Shown in pieces: positions 16,942-25,503 of a stretch of 64,000 nucleotides of DNA; position 1 is the stretch's first letter; every line of letters begins with the position of its first letter. Below the pieces are notes generated by a model that was given only the letters and a program-made list of their open reading frames with translations, did no database searches and had not been told where the DNA came from. The position numbers and the translations under genes were made by a program. Source of the stretch: Paenibacillus oceani (GTDB taxonomy: Bacteria; Bacillota; Bacilli; Paenibacillales; NBRC-103111); the NCBI RefSeq assembly GCF_014705615.1, contig NZ_JACXJA010000034.1:1-64000 (forward strand), given 5' to 3'.

Positions 16942-17874
16942 TCACATCCACTTCTTCTTTTTATAATAAATCCACATGCCGACGGCCACGGCCGCCATGA
17001 CGACCCACACGGCCAGATACCCATAGTTCCAGTCCAGCTCGGGCATCCGGTCGAAGTTCATGCCGTAAATCCCAACGATGAATGTTAACGGCATAAAAAA
17101 CGTGCTGGCAATCGTGAGGGTCTTCATTATTTCATTCATCCGGTCGGATTTCATGTTCATCTGCAGCTCCAGCAGGCCGTTCAGCGATTCCCTGTAAATG
17201 TCCAGCGAGTCGACGACGCGCGACAAATGGTCGTAAATATCGACGAAATAAACGTCGGATTCCTGCCGGATATAGGGGAAGTTTTGGTGACCGATCGCGC
17301 CGAGCAAAGTCCGTTCCTCCACAAAGATGCGGCGGAGCATGTGAAGCGTCCGTTTCATCCGGAAAATGTCTTGGGCGACGCGAACGTACGGATTGTGGTA
17401 AATGGATTGCTCGAGCCGGTCAATCCGATCGTCCAACTGGTAAACGTGCTCCATATATTCGTCCACGCACCGGTCCAAAATATGATACAAAATCCGTCCC
17501 GTATACTCCATCTTTCCCTCCACCTGCTGAAACTCCGAGTAGAGATCGTCAAGGAACGGGATATCCTGCTTGTACACCGTGACGATAAAGTTAGTGCCGA
17601 TAACAATCGCGATTTCGGAGGAGCTCAAATTTTGGTTTAAGCTATAAAAGGAAATGAAGATATGATCTTTGTAACGGTCCATCTTAGGACGCTGATTCAT
17701 CTTAATGCAATCCTCGACGAGCAGCGGGTGGCAGTGGAATACGTCTTGAAGAAGGTGCTGCAGTTGTTCCGGCTCGGGGGCGCGGAGACGGATCCAGGCT
17801 ACTTCGTCCGGGGCGGGCAGCCTCACCGGTTCTTCAAGCACACTTTGGTTCGATTTATGATACACAAGCATCAT
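16942..17874 (-). CDS. corA: CorA-type magnesium/divalent-metal channel
   Basis: 310 residues. A large cytoplasmic alpha-beta domain is followed by two C-terminal transmembrane helices (TIASTFFMPLTFIVGIYGMNF and the last ~25 residues), with the GMN selectivity motif YGMNFDRMPE between them and a basic tail (YYKKKKW). CorA forms a pentameric channel for Mg2+ (sometimes Co2+ or Ni2+). The start at 17874 has ggaggtg 6-8 nt upstream; a longer reading to 17910 would include that site in the coding sequence. It is convergent with the tRNA-Ser unit. Confidence 0.95.
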   Translation of the reverse strand: MMLVYHKSNQSVLEEPVRLPAPDEVAWIRLRAPEPEQLQHLLQDVFHCHPLLVEDCIKMNQRPKMDRYKDHIFISFYSLNQNLSSSEIAIVIGTNFIVTVYKQDIPFLDDLYSEFQQVEGKMEYTGRILYHILDRCVDEYMEHVYQLDDRIDRLEQSIYHNPYVRVAQDIFRMKRTLHMLRRIFVEERTLLGAIGHQNFPYIRQESDVYFVDIYDHLSRVVDSLDIYRESLNGLLELQMNMKSDRMNEIMKTLTIASTFFMPLTFIVGIYGMNFDRMPELDWNYGYLAVWVVMAAVAVGMWIYYKKKKWM

Positions 17875-18088
17875 CCGGATCACCTCCAATATGGAAAAAG
17901 CATAGCACATTCGGATTGTTTCATAAAATTGAAGTTGGTGCTTAAACGTTCAACTGCTGCAGCAATGGTGTCCTTTAATACCCGGAGATGGAAGTCGTAG
18001 AACAAGGGTGAGTTGAAGCGCGGTTCAGCCCGCCAAGAATCAGGTTTGAGGTCATGCCGTTTCTCCAAAAAACGCTTTGAAAAAGTGC

Positions 18089-18117
18089 TTGTCAATGTCT
18101 CCTAATTCCGATATAAT
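18089..18117 (+). promoter_or_regulatory. SigA-type promoter of the tRNA-Glu/Lys/Leu cluster
   Basis: TTGTCA at 18089-18094, exactly 17 nt, then a perfect TATAAT at 18112-18117. It lies 44 nt upstream of mature tRNA-Glu, with no gene between. Confidence 0.8.
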
Positions 18118-18160
18118 AACACTTGTCGCTTTGAAGGGCGGCAGTAGAATCAAGCAACAG

Positions 18161-18235
18161 GGCCCGTTGGTCAAGGGGTTAAGACACCTCCCTTTCACGG
18201 AGGTAACAGGGGTTCGAATCCCCTACGGGTCACCA
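18161..18235 (+). tRNA. tRNA-Glu (TTC), CCA encoded
   Basis: The acceptor ggcccgt pairs with acgggtc, the anticodon loop is ctTTCac, and the T-arm is gggttcgaatccc. The discriminator A is followed by genomically encoded CCA at 18233-18235. The last ~20 bases recur twice downstream (see repeats). Confidence 0.97.
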
Positions 18236-18249
18236 TTTCTTAAGTGGGA

Positions 18250-18333
18250 ATAGGTTCGTCGGAGCTTGGCTTCGTAAGGAATCGCTTCGCAGTCTCGGAG
18301 CGCCAGCGGAGAGTATCCCCTACGGGTCATCAT
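18250..18333 (+). repeat. Repeat unit ending in a copy of the tRNA-Glu 3' tail (copy 1)
   Basis: Begins aggttcgtcggagcttgg and ends cccctacgggtcatcat, the latter matching the T-arm/acceptor 3' end of tRNA-Glu (18219-18237) with one change. The unit has internal complementarity (cttcg...cgaag type) but no complete tRNA fold. A second copy follows at 18366. Confidence 0.8.
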
Positions 18334-18365
18334 CTATGCAATAACTTCGCTTGGGATGAGAACCT

Positions 18366-18454
18366 ATTAGGTTCGTCGGAGCTTGGCTTCGTAAGGAACC
18401 GCTTCGCAGTCTCGGAGCGTCAGCGGAGAGTATCCCCTACGGGTCACCATTTCT
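18366..18454 (+). repeat. Repeat unit ending in a copy of the tRNA-Glu 3' tail (copy 2)
   Basis: Nearly identical to copy 1 (two or three substitutions) and ends cccctacgggtcaccattt, identical to the tRNA-Glu end and its 3' flank. The ~116-bp spacing between copies indicates tandem duplication of a segment bounded by the tRNA tail. Confidence 0.8.
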
Positions 18455-18539
18455 TCATCTTCATATTTCATGGGGACGAGCATCTAAGGCTTGTCACAGC
18501 AGAGCCCCTTAACATGCAACAAGGTCGGGGCATATCCAT

Positions 18540-18612
18540 GAGCCATTAGCTCAGTTGGTAGAGCACCTGACTTTTAATCAGGGTGTCGTAGGTTCGAGTC
18601 CTACATGGCTCA
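18540..18612 (+). tRNA. tRNA-Lys (TTT)
   Basis: The acceptor gagccat pairs with atggctc, D-arm is agctcagttggtagagc, anticodon loop is ctTTTaa, T-arm is ggttcgagtcc. CCA is not encoded. Confidence 0.97.
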
Positions 18613-18644
18613 CATTTCCTTTAACTAACATCTATCTCCGATTT

Positions 18645-18726
18645 GCGGTCGTGGTGGAACGGCAGACACGCTATCTTGAGGGGGTAGTGCCCATCGGGTG
18701 TGAGGGTTCAAATCCCTCCGACCGCA
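18645..18726 (+). tRNA. tRNA-Leu (GAG)
   Basis: Class II tRNA with a long variable arm. The acceptor gcggtcg pairs with cgaccgc. The anticodon stem ctatc/ggtag encloses the loop ttGAGgg, giving anticodon GAG. T-arm is gggttcaaatccc. CCA is not encoded. Confidence 0.95.
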
Positions 18727-18731
18727 TATAC

Positions 18732-18770
18732 CAAGAGTCCTTGACTAGCTCAAGGGCTCTTTCCTTTTAT
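18732..18770 (+). terminator. Terminator of the tRNA-Glu/Lys/Leu cluster
   Basis: aagagtccttga pairs with tcaagggctctt around a four-base loop, followed by a T-rich ttccttttatt tail. Confidence 0.85.
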
Positions 18771-18893
18771 TCGCAATGCGCAGGATGTCCCTCGCAACAT
18801 GCAGTTTGCTTTCCTTCCACCCGGAAGTGTACATTAATAGAGATACCGGTACAATTGGAAAACTAACGGATGGCCAAGAGGAGGAAACAAGAC

Positions 18894-19979
18894 GTGGCGG
18901 ACAATCAGGGGAAAATGCTCGTATTTATCGGTTCGTATGCGGAGGCGGCGAACAGCGGGGTGTATGTGTATCAGCTGGATACCGAATCGGGGGCGCTCTC
19001 GCAGCTCGATCAGGTTTCCGGATTGCAAAATCCGACCTTCCTAAGCCTCGATGCCAAGGCGCGGAAGCTGTATGCGATTGCGGAAAAGCTGGAGGACGGA
19101 CAGCGTAAAGGGGCCGCTGTAGCTTTTGAGATCGACTCGGCGGCCGGCAAGCTGACGGAGCTGAACCGTTCGGTCACGGTGAATACGTCGACCTGTCATA
19201 TTCAGCGGAGCGCGGATAACCGCTTCTTCATTGTGGCGAGTTACGGCGGCGGTCAGGTGGGCATGGTCGCACTTCAGGAAGACAGAACGATCGGGCCGCT
19301 GCTCGATGCGAAGCAGCATGCGGGAAGCAGCGTTCATCCGGAGCGCCAGGAACGGCCGCACCCGCATTCGGCTTTTTTCAGCCCGGATCAGCGGTTCGTG
19401 TTCGTGCCGGATCTGGGGATGGACCGGATCGTAGGTTACCGGATCGATGCCGGGGCGGGCAAGCTGGAGCCGCATGGCGAGACGGCTGTACAGCCTGGGG
19501 CGGGTCCGCGGCATCTCGTCTTTCATCCGAACGGTAAATACGTGTATGTCATTAACGAGCTGGATTCCACCGTCACTTCGTTCCTTTACGAGGCTTCGGC
19601 GGGGACGATGGAGAAGCTGGAGATTGTGTCCACGCTGCCTGCCGGATTCGAGGGCGAGAATGCGTGTGCGGAGATTCAGATTTCGCCGGACGGGAAATAC
19701 GTGTACGGGTCCAACCGGGGGCACGATTCGATCGTCGTATATGCGGTCGATCCGGATTCGGGCGTTTTGACGCCTGTGGACTATACGTCCACCAGAGGAG
19801 GACATCCCCGTCACTTTTCGCTCTCGCCGGACGGTGCGTTTCTGATCGCCGCTAACCGCGATACGGATAATCTGGTCGTGTTTCGCGTCGACCGGAGCAC
19901 CGGCAAGCTGGAATTCACCGGACATACGGCGCAAGCGTCCAAGCCGGTTTGTGTGAGAATGGCCGTATTCGCCGACTAA
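18894..19979 (+). CDS. Lactonase family beta-propeller (6-phosphogluconolactonase-like)
   Basis: 361 residues; the family is ~340-390. A seven-bladed propeller pattern is visible through repeated units such as GSYAEAANSGVYVYQLD, HPHSAFFSPDQRFVFVPDLG, GPRHLVFHPNGKYVYVINE and GGHPRHFSLSPDGAFLIAAN. The family includes YbhE/Pgl, which hydrolyses 6-phosphogluconolactone, but many members act on other lactones or are uncharacterised. The start is GTG at 18894, nine bases after aggagg; the ATG at 18870 overlaps that site. It stands alone between the tRNA cluster and the kinase gene. Confidence 0.88.
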   Translation: MADNQGKMLVFIGSYAEAANSGVYVYQLDTESGALSQLDQVSGLQNPTFLSLDAKARKLYAIAEKLEDGQRKGAAVAFEIDSAAGKLTELNRSVTVNTSTCHIQRSADNRFFIVASYGGGQVGMVALQEDRTIGPLLDAKQHAGSSVHPERQERPHPHSAFFSPDQRFVFVPDLGMDRIVGYRIDAGAGKLEPHGETAVQPGAGPRHLVFHPNGKYVYVINELDSTVTSFLYEASAGTMEKLEIVSTLPAGFEGENACAEIQISPDGKYVYGSNRGHDSIVVYAVDPDSGVLTPVDYTSTRGGHPRHFSLSPDGAFLIAANRDTDNLVVFRVDRSTGKLEFTGHTAQASKPVCVRMAVFAD

Positions 19980-20346
19980 ACTCACTTTCTCCTTCAAAGG
20001 ATGATTTTTGGGAGCACGGCGCTTACGGGGTCCAGGAGCGGCAGGAAAGAGGGCGGGATCGGCCGCGCGTATATACAGTCGCAGGTAGGGGGGCAAGCTC
20101 GGGGGCGCGCAGACGCGGCATGTGCCTTGGATAGCGCCTTGCCGGGCCCCTATGATGCATACTCTATGATGGAAAGCAGTCTTCTCTTCGTTCCGGGAGG
20201 CTGCTTTTTTTCTTCTTTGCGCTGGAAAGGGTTGGATTCGCGTGCGTCCCCCGCCCCTCTTGAAATCCGTTTGAGTCAAAGGGTATGATCGTGCTAGAGA
20301 GGTACCCGCAATCCGGCATGCAGCGACTAGGAGAGGGTGAGGAAGC
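19980..20346. other. Intergenic region upstream of the histidine kinase
   Basis: About 365 bases with no convincing gene; the overlapping short frames have no ribosome sites. It contains the terminator at 20175-20212. The kinase promoter presumably lies between 20215 and 20320; ttgagtcaaa and ggtatgat elements near 20271-20290 could contribute. Confidence 0.4.
20175..20212 (+). terminator. Intrinsic terminator downstream of the lactonase gene
   Basis: agcagtct pairs with aggctgct (one T-G pair) around an ~18-base loop, followed by seven T. Located ~195 nt after the lactonase stop. Confidence 0.65.
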
Positions 20347-21720
20347 ATGCTTGTTTATTTTGCGGCGCTGCTGGCGGCTGCATGCGTGTTATACAAGCTG
20401 CATCCGCAGCGGGAGGCCAACCGGTGGGCCGCTTTTTTTCTGCTGTTTGCGAGCACCGGCGGTCTGGCCGGTTATATCCGGGACGATCTTCTGTTCAAGC
20501 TGACGGAACGAGCGGGAACGAGTATGTGGTCCGACTTCGCTGCTTTTGCGGCAAAAGGGCTGGCGACGCTCAACCATACGTTAACGCCGTACGGCGTGCT
20601 GGTGTTTGCTCTCGTGTATGCGGAACGGTTCTCTCGCAAAGTCCGGGCCAAGCTGAAGCTGCTTCTGCTCCTTCCGGCCGCCGCGGCCGCAGCGGTGTAC
20701 TGGACGATTCCGGACGAGCGCGCTTTTTTCCTTACGCTGCTCTTCTGGGCCGTACCTTATTATGCTTGCTCCTGCTGGCTGCTCGTCTCGGCGTACAGGT
20801 GCGAGCCGTCTGCCTGGAAAAGGCGCGAGAAGCTTGCAGTTGCAGTGCTGGCGGTGCCGACTTTGGCGGCTATTGCGGTATTGATTAATGTAGCGAACGT
20901 ATGGGAGCCGGGGTTCCGTTTTTTTCATTACATCGCTTTTTTTATCGCCTACTCGCTGCTCGCGGGCGTGGCGTTTGCTTTTGGCTCCGGCGTGCTGGGG
21001 GTTAAGGTGCGTCTGGAGAAAGATCCGCTGGAAAGCGCGGTGACGGCCGTCAGTTCGGGAACGGCGATGCTGAACCATACGATCAAAAACGAAATTGCTA
21101 AAATCTCGATGTCCGCGGAAAATATTAAGTTTGCGCTTGGACAGCAGGATGCGGAGACGGCGGAACAGCTCGACCTGATCGTCCGATCGGCGGATCATAT
21201 GAAACAGATGGTAGCCCGTATACACGGGCAGATGCAGGAGATCGTGCTGGAGGAGCGGCCGAATCGGCTGAGTGTCCTGATTGAGCAAAACGTGCGATCG
21301 CGGTCTGCCGAATTGGAGCGAAGCGGGATCAGGGTAGAAACGGACTTCGAATGTGATCCGATCGTTCTGTGTGATCCGGTTCATGTGGGCGAAGTGATCT
21401 CCAATCTGGTCACCAATGCCATGGAAGCGATGCCGGGCGGAGGAACTTTGCATGTCAGGATCGCCGCCTCCAAACGATATGTGGAGCTGTCGCTGCGGGA
21501 CAACGGGCCGGGCATTCCGCAAGACCGGCTGGCGCGCGTGCTGGAGCCTTTTTATACAACCAAGAAACATACCGGCGGCGGAGGAAACTTCGGGCTTGGG
21601 CTGACGTACGGCTACCAGGTGATGCAGAAGATCGGCGGCTCGATTGAAGTGACAAGCCGGGAAGGGGCGGGAACGGTCGTGACGCTCCGATTTCCAGGAA
21701 ACAAGCGGTTGGAAGGTTAA
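20347..21720 (+). CDS. Membrane sensor histidine kinase
   Basis: 457 residues. The N-terminal ~215 residues hold about six or seven transmembrane helices with no large external loop, so it probably senses a membrane-borne or intramembrane signal. The phospho-acceptor histidine is H244 in MLNHTIKNEIAKI, an uncommon H-box close to those of SpoOB/AgrC-like or natural-variant kinases. The C-terminal ATPase has an N box (NLVTNAMEAMPGGG), G1 (DNGPGIP) and G2 (GGNFGLGLTYG). aggagagggtgagg precedes the ATG. The response regulator starts 224 nt downstream and is the likely partner. Confidence 0.92.
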   Translation: MLVYFAALLAAACVLYKLHPQREANRWAAFFLLFASTGGLAGYIRDDLLFKLTERAGTSMWSDFAAFAAKGLATLNHTLTPYGVLVFALVYAERFSRKVRAKLKLLLLLPAAAAAAVYWTIPDERAFFLTLLFWAVPYYACSCWLLVSAYRCEPSAWKRREKLAVAVLAVPTLAAIAVLINVANVWEPGFRFFHYIAFFIAYSLLAGVAFAFGSGVLGVKVRLEKDPLESAVTAVSSGTAMLNHTIKNEIAKISMSAENIKFALGQQDAETAEQLDLIVRSADHMKQMVARIHGQMQEIVLEERPNRLSVLIEQNVRSRSAELERSGIRVETDFECDPIVLCDPVHVGEVISNLVTNAMEAMPGGGTLHVRIAASKRYVELSLRDNGPGIPQDRLARVLEPFYTTKKHTGGGGNFGLGLTYGYQVMQKIGGSIEVTSREGAGTVVTLRFPGNKRLEG

Positions 21721-21944
21721 TCCATGGACTGAGAAGTCTAAACGTCTGCCATAGGGAGCCGGGCCGGGTACGTACAACCCGGAGCTGTAGAGGCGTCGGC
21801 TGGCGTGGAGCGAGCGACCTGGGGAAGCGGCGGTTGCGGGGTTCGGAAGCACAGCTTGGATAGTGACCACAAGAGTGAATTCGAGTGGTTGGGAGGTACC
21901 GAACCCCGGGAAGAGCAAAGATTCGTTCGAGAGGAGGGAACAAG

Positions 21945-22610
21945 ATGCAGCCGATCAAAATACTCATTACGGAGGACGATCCGGACTGGATCAAAGCGAT
22001 GACCGCTTTTCTGAACAAGGAAGCGGACATGCTGGTCGTCGGCGCTGCGACGAGCCGTGAGGAGGCGGTCCGGCTGGCGGGTACGCTCGAATTCGATGTG
22101 GCATTGATGGATATATGCCTGACGCCGGGGCAGGTGGACGGGATTTATGCCGCGATGGAGCTGCTGGAGGTGCGGCCGGCGAAGGTCATTATGCTGACCT
22201 CGCTTGAGGAGGAATCGGTTATTACAAGAGCATTTACCGCCGGAGCGGTTCAGTATGTGGTAAAGACGGACTACCGTAGCCTGCCGCAAACGATCCGCAC
22301 CGTCATGCGAAGCTCAAATCCGATGGAAGTGCTGCTGAAGGAGTTTGCCCGGCTGAAACGGGAGGAGCAGTTGAAGGAGCTGACCGGTGCAGAGCGGGAG
22401 CTGTTCGGGCTGCTGGAGGCCGGATACACCCAAAGGGAGATCGGCGGCAAGCTGTATAAAGCGGAAAGTACGCTGAAAAACCAGGTAAACAAAATGCTGA
22501 AAAAGCTCCGGGTGAAAAGCAGCAAGGAAGCGGTGGCGAAGGTGCGGCGCGGGGGGCTTGTTCCGGAGGCGGAGAAGCCGGAAAACGGCGGTCGCGAACG
22601 TGACGGGTGA
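21945..22610 (+). CDS. NarL/LuxR-type response regulator
   Basis: 221 residues. The receiver domain (1-125) has acidic pocket EDD at 10-12, phospho-acceptor D56 (VALMDICLT), T at the LTSLEEE segment and the K in VVKTDY. The C-terminal ~55 residues are a LuxR-like helix-turn-helix (LTGAERELFGLLEAGYTQRE, STLKNQVNKMLKKLRV), and there is a basic tail. The ATG at 21945 follows gaggagg. It is likely phosphorylated by the kinase encoded just upstream; target genes cannot be read from the window. Confidence 0.9.
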   Translation: MQPIKILITEDDPDWIKAMTAFLNKEADMLVVGAATSREEAVRLAGTLEFDVALMDICLTPGQVDGIYAAMELLEVRPAKVIMLTSLEEESVITRAFTAGAVQYVVKTDYRSLPQTIRTVMRSSNPMEVLLKEFARLKREEQLKELTGAERELFGLLEAGYTQREIGGKLYKAESTLKNQVNKMLKKLRVKSSKEAVAKVRRGGLVPEAEKPENGGRERDG

Positions 22611-23010
22611 CGGCGCCAGCGATATGCGTAGGCAGACGAACGCAGCCGGACGAACAACCGGACAAACACAACCGGGAAGCTATCTAGTACTTCGCGCATT
22701 CTTAACATGTCCGATGTTTCGCTGTGTGACGACGGTGGAATCGTGGTCCCAGGCCGGTCGGTTCAGAAGAAACGCGGAGTTTGTACCATTCAACCGGCGT
22801 GGGCCCCGTCCGTTCCTGGAGCTTTTGATAACTAAAGAAATAAGTGCCTGCTGCGCACCGGAGCCGGGGACGGGGTCCGTTTCAGACCGAGGTACTACAG
22901 AATCTAGTACCTGTTTGGCATACCGTTATAGCAAATTTGGAACTGCAGCGCAAAGGCCGGAACGAGGTACAATACGAGTACAGGGGCGGCCGGAAAGGCG
23001 GGGAACGGTC
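22611..23010. other. 400-base intergenic region before the DCC-family gene
   Basis: I see no gene, RNA or repeat I can support. A long frame running through it into the next gene lacks a ribosome site and has non-coding composition. Confidence 0.4.
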
Positions 23011-23442
23011 ATGGCGGGGCAAGTTCGCGAAGGAAACTACGATGTCATTTTGTATGACGGTTATTGCGCGATGTGCAGCTGGATCGTCCGTTTTGTGGTT
23101 AAACGGGACCGGCGCGCCCTCTACCGGTTTGCTGCTCTGGACTCGGCTGCGGGTAAAGCTTTGCTGGAACAAGCGGGGCAAACCGGCAGCTCCGGTGAGG
23201 CGGCGCGGGATACGTTTAGGCTGATCCGGGACGGGCGGGTGTATATCAAGTCCAGAGCGGCCTTGGAGGTTGCACGGAAGCTGGGCGGGTTGTGGCCGGT
23301 TCTGTACGCGTTCGCAGCGGTTCCTGCACCGCTCAGGGACTTGGTATACGATACGGTTGCCCGCAACCGGTACCGCTGGTTTGGCCGCAACGAGTGCTGT
23401 TTGCTGCCGTCTCCGGAAGTGAGGGACCGCTTTTTCCAATAG
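23011..23442 (+). CDS. DCC-family (DUF393) thiol-disulfide oxidoreductase-like protein
   Basis: 143 residues. The N-terminus carries the family motif as YDGYCAMCSWIVRFV (DGxCxxC), followed by RFAALDS, a typical DUF393 element. It has a thioredoxin-like fold by family membership; substrate and function are unknown. A C-terminal CC pair (NECCLLPS) is also typical. The ATG at 23011 is preceded by a loose aaaggcgggg; an upstream extension in frame is not supported by composition. Confidence 0.85.
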   Translation: MAGQVREGNYDVILYDGYCAMCSWIVRFVVKRDRRALYRFAALDSAAGKALLEQAGQTGSSGEAARDTFRLIRDGRVYIKSRAALEVARKLGGLWPVLYAFAAVPAPLRDLVYDTVARNRYRWFGRNECCLLPSPEVRDRFFQ

Positions 23443-23552
23443 TTAATGAAGGCAGGCACGGTCGCAACGACGGCAACACGATGGCGAAGCGGCCAGCGCG
23501 TAATCCGATCGGCATCAAGCCGCTTAATTCGAGAGGTACGGAGCAAAACGCC

Positions 23553-24431
23553 TTATGAATCAAACAAATAATCCGCCCGCTCGTCGCAGCCATGGGGCGA
23601 TCCGGATCCGCACGCCGCCAGCCAATATCCTAAAACCGGAAGCCTGGACGGTTCGATGGGGCTGATGCCGGTCTCCCGGAGTATAAACGATTTCGTATTC
23701 TTGATGCCGTAGTTTACGGAAGCGCCGTCAGCCTTCAGGCTGTAATACGGAAAGTCCGTGCTAGGTTTAAGTGACGCCAGCTCCGTATCGTCCAGTTTTT
23801 GCAGGAAACGGCTTACCGGGATCGACCGGTCGAATTGTACCCATCCGCCATCCAAACGATTCCGCTTCACTATTACTTTGGATTTTCCCGGATCGAGCTC
23901 GGCCCGGTAGTAGATGAAGCCATCCGAACGTTTTTCGATCCATTCGTACCGAAGTCGCTGCAAATCTCCATCCGACTTGTACCTAGCCTCAAACCGTTCC
24001 AGCCGCGTATCGCCCGTGATAGCCAGCTTGGAGGTCACACTCTGCCAGTGGTGTCGGAAATCAATCGCAAACAGATTGCCGGCGGGCGCTGCAACGGTAA
24101 TGTCGCGCTCATAGATCATCCTCTCCCAAGTGGGAGCTGCTGCGTTCAGCAAAAACAGACAAAGACCGAATAAAGCGGCGCGGCGCTTCACTTTCGGGTT
24201 CGTGCGGGGTCGGGCCAAAAACAGCAGATACAAAAGAAAGCCAACGGGAAGACGAATCCCGTTCAAGATAAAAGTAGAAGCTCCAAGCGCGGAATAACCA
24301 AACAGCTTCAAGAACAGATAAGGCTCATGTTCCTGTTTGCCGCGGGCGATCCAGCCCAGCAGAAGGAGCGATGCGGCGATCGCAATCGCGAAAGACCCCC
24401 ATTTTAAACCGGGATGTTCGAACATAACCAT
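23553..24431 (-). CDS. Membrane protein of unknown function
   Basis: 292 residues. Three hydrophobic segments occupy the first ~115 residues (FAIAIAASLLLLGWIA; ALGASTFILNGIRLPVGFLL; AALFGLCLFLLNAAA). The remaining ~175 residues, expected outside the membrane, alternate hydrophobic and charged positions like a beta-rich domain. No family recognised. ggagg lies 6 nt before the ATG at 24431, and another methionine two codons on is possible. It is convergent with the DCC-family gene. Confidence 0.7.
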   Translation of the reverse strand: MVMFEHPGLKWGSFAIAIAASLLLLGWIARGKQEHEPYLFLKLFGYSALGASTFILNGIRLPVGFLLYLLFLARPRTNPKVKRRAALFGLCLFLLNAAAPTWERMIYERDITVAAPAGNLFAIDFRHHWQSVTSKLAITGDTRLERFEARYKSDGDLQRLRYEWIEKRSDGFIYYRAELDPGKSKVIVKRNRLDGGWVQFDRSIPVSRFLQKLDDTELASLKPSTDFPYYSLKADGASVNYGIKNTKSFILRETGISPIEPSRLPVLGYWLAACGSGSPHGCDERADYLFDS

Positions 24432-24631
24432 CAATCTCCTCCCTTGCCGGTCCAACGTTGTTTCTCCCATTATAGTGGAACCGCAGAACCGGGTACCATA
24501 AATATTTGGTCCAATTCGGCAGTTGGAGTTCGTGAAACTTTTACATCCAATTGACGGCGGGTTAATGATCGGGCGGCATACTGGAAAGGAAGTATGATGA
24601 CTAGCCGACGAGTGGAGGAGGAAGAAGCGTC

Positions 24632-24904
24632 ATGGTGAGAATGGACCTCAGAAAGGCGAAGCGTGGACCTGGCGTCGTGAACGAAATTACGATTCGGGCG
24701 GCGAAACGGCTGCGGCGCAGGCTGAAAAGGCTGAGAACGGTGCTTGTTCAGGGAAGTCTCTTGCGGAATGCAGCAAGCCGTACGTTGCTCCCGGCGCGTA
24801 TGTATGGCTGCATAACGGCGGCCGGTCGGCCAAGCGGCATGCTCAAGTTTAGCCGGGCAGCTGGAAAAAGCCGCTCTCACAGGTCGGAACGTCCGCTCGA
24901 CTAA
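24632..24904 (+). CDS. Possible small basic protein
   Basis: 90 codons preceded by a very good ribosome site (ggaggagga, 9-10 nt spacing). The translated sequence is rich in arginine (AAKRLRRRLKRLRTV) with no recognised motif, and composition alone is compatible with a chance frame in GC-rich DNA. The ribosome site is the main support. Confidence 0.3.
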   Translation: MVRMDLRKAKRGPGVVNEITIRAAKRLRRRLKRLRTVLVQGSLLRNAASRTLLPARMYGCITAAGRPSGMLKFSRAAGKSRSHRSERPLD

Positions 24905-24980
24905 AGTCGGGGTTTGCAGACAGTCCCGGGTCCGTTTTGCATCCGGCCGCTTTCCGGTATTGTTGAGCTATAAGTGCGAG

Positions 24981-25157
24981 TTCAAAAAGTCCGGTTTTCA
25001 GCACCGAGAAGATGGGATGAAGCTAGGAAATGAGGAGCGGAGCGTAGTGGGAGTTACGTGAGCACCGGAAGTTCCGGCTGAATTCCATATTCGATGTCGA
25101 GTACGCTTCCTGATCGGCTTCCTGATCGGCTTCGTGATCAAAAGTGGACTTTTTGAA
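24981..25157. mobile_element. MITE-like element with 12-bp terminal inverted repeats
   Basis: ttcaaaaagtcc at 24981-24992 is the exact reverse complement of ggactttttgaa at 25146-25157. The 177-bp interior has no coding capacity, is GC-richer, and contains cttcctgatcgg repeated almost three times near the right end. From memory, closely similar intergenic elements are common in Paenibacillus genomes; I could not search. Confidence 0.6.
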
Positions 25158-25200
25158 TAACCTCTATAAGAACAATAGTGGAACGGGGTAGACGATCGTG

Positions 25201-25503
25201 ATGAAGACGGGAACGGTGACCATCGAACGGAATACGCGGGAAGCGGCGCGGCGTGAGAAAGAAACGTTGCTGCAGCTTATCGGCTCTGCGTTTACGGCTT
25301 GGCTTGGCAAAAGCGCGGAAGCCTTGACACGTTTCGGTGACGAGACCGAATCGCCGCATCCGGGTGCGACTGCTCCTTCCGAGTCGGAAATACGCGAGAT
25401 CCGGCAGCGGATTGACTATATGCGAGCCAAAATGGACCGGTTCGGCTGTGTGGCGAAATCCCGGACGGGGCAGGAGCGCGGCCGAATGGATAGGGAGGGC
25501 TGA
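25201..25503 (+). CDS. Small helical protein of unknown function
   Basis: About 100 residues, with a helical middle (AARREKETLLQLIGSAFTAW) and a second helix with heptad character (SEIREIRQRIDYMRAKMDRF), which might form a coiled coil. No family recognised. The start is GTG at 25198 or ATG at 25201; the ribosome site is weak (ggggtag). It begins ~40 nt right of the MITE-like element. Confidence 0.5.
   Translation: MKTGTVTIERNTREAARREKETLLQLIGSAFTAWLGKSAEALTRFGDETESPHPGATAPSESEIREIRQRIDYMRAKMDRFGCVAKSRTGQERGRMDREG

Noticed and set aside
18250-18454. Additional tRNA genes ending in cccctacgggtca
   Set aside because: Only the 3' tail is present; D-arm, anticodon arm and 5' acceptor strand are missing.
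19041-20348. 435-codon minus-strand frame opposite the lactonase gene
   Set aside because: Arginine-rich with no motifs and no ribosome site; the plus-strand propeller repeats explain the region.
22558-23010. Upstream extension of the DCC-family gene
   Set aside because: Open frame but no ribosome site at its starts, and the residues are unlike the family, which begins at 23011.
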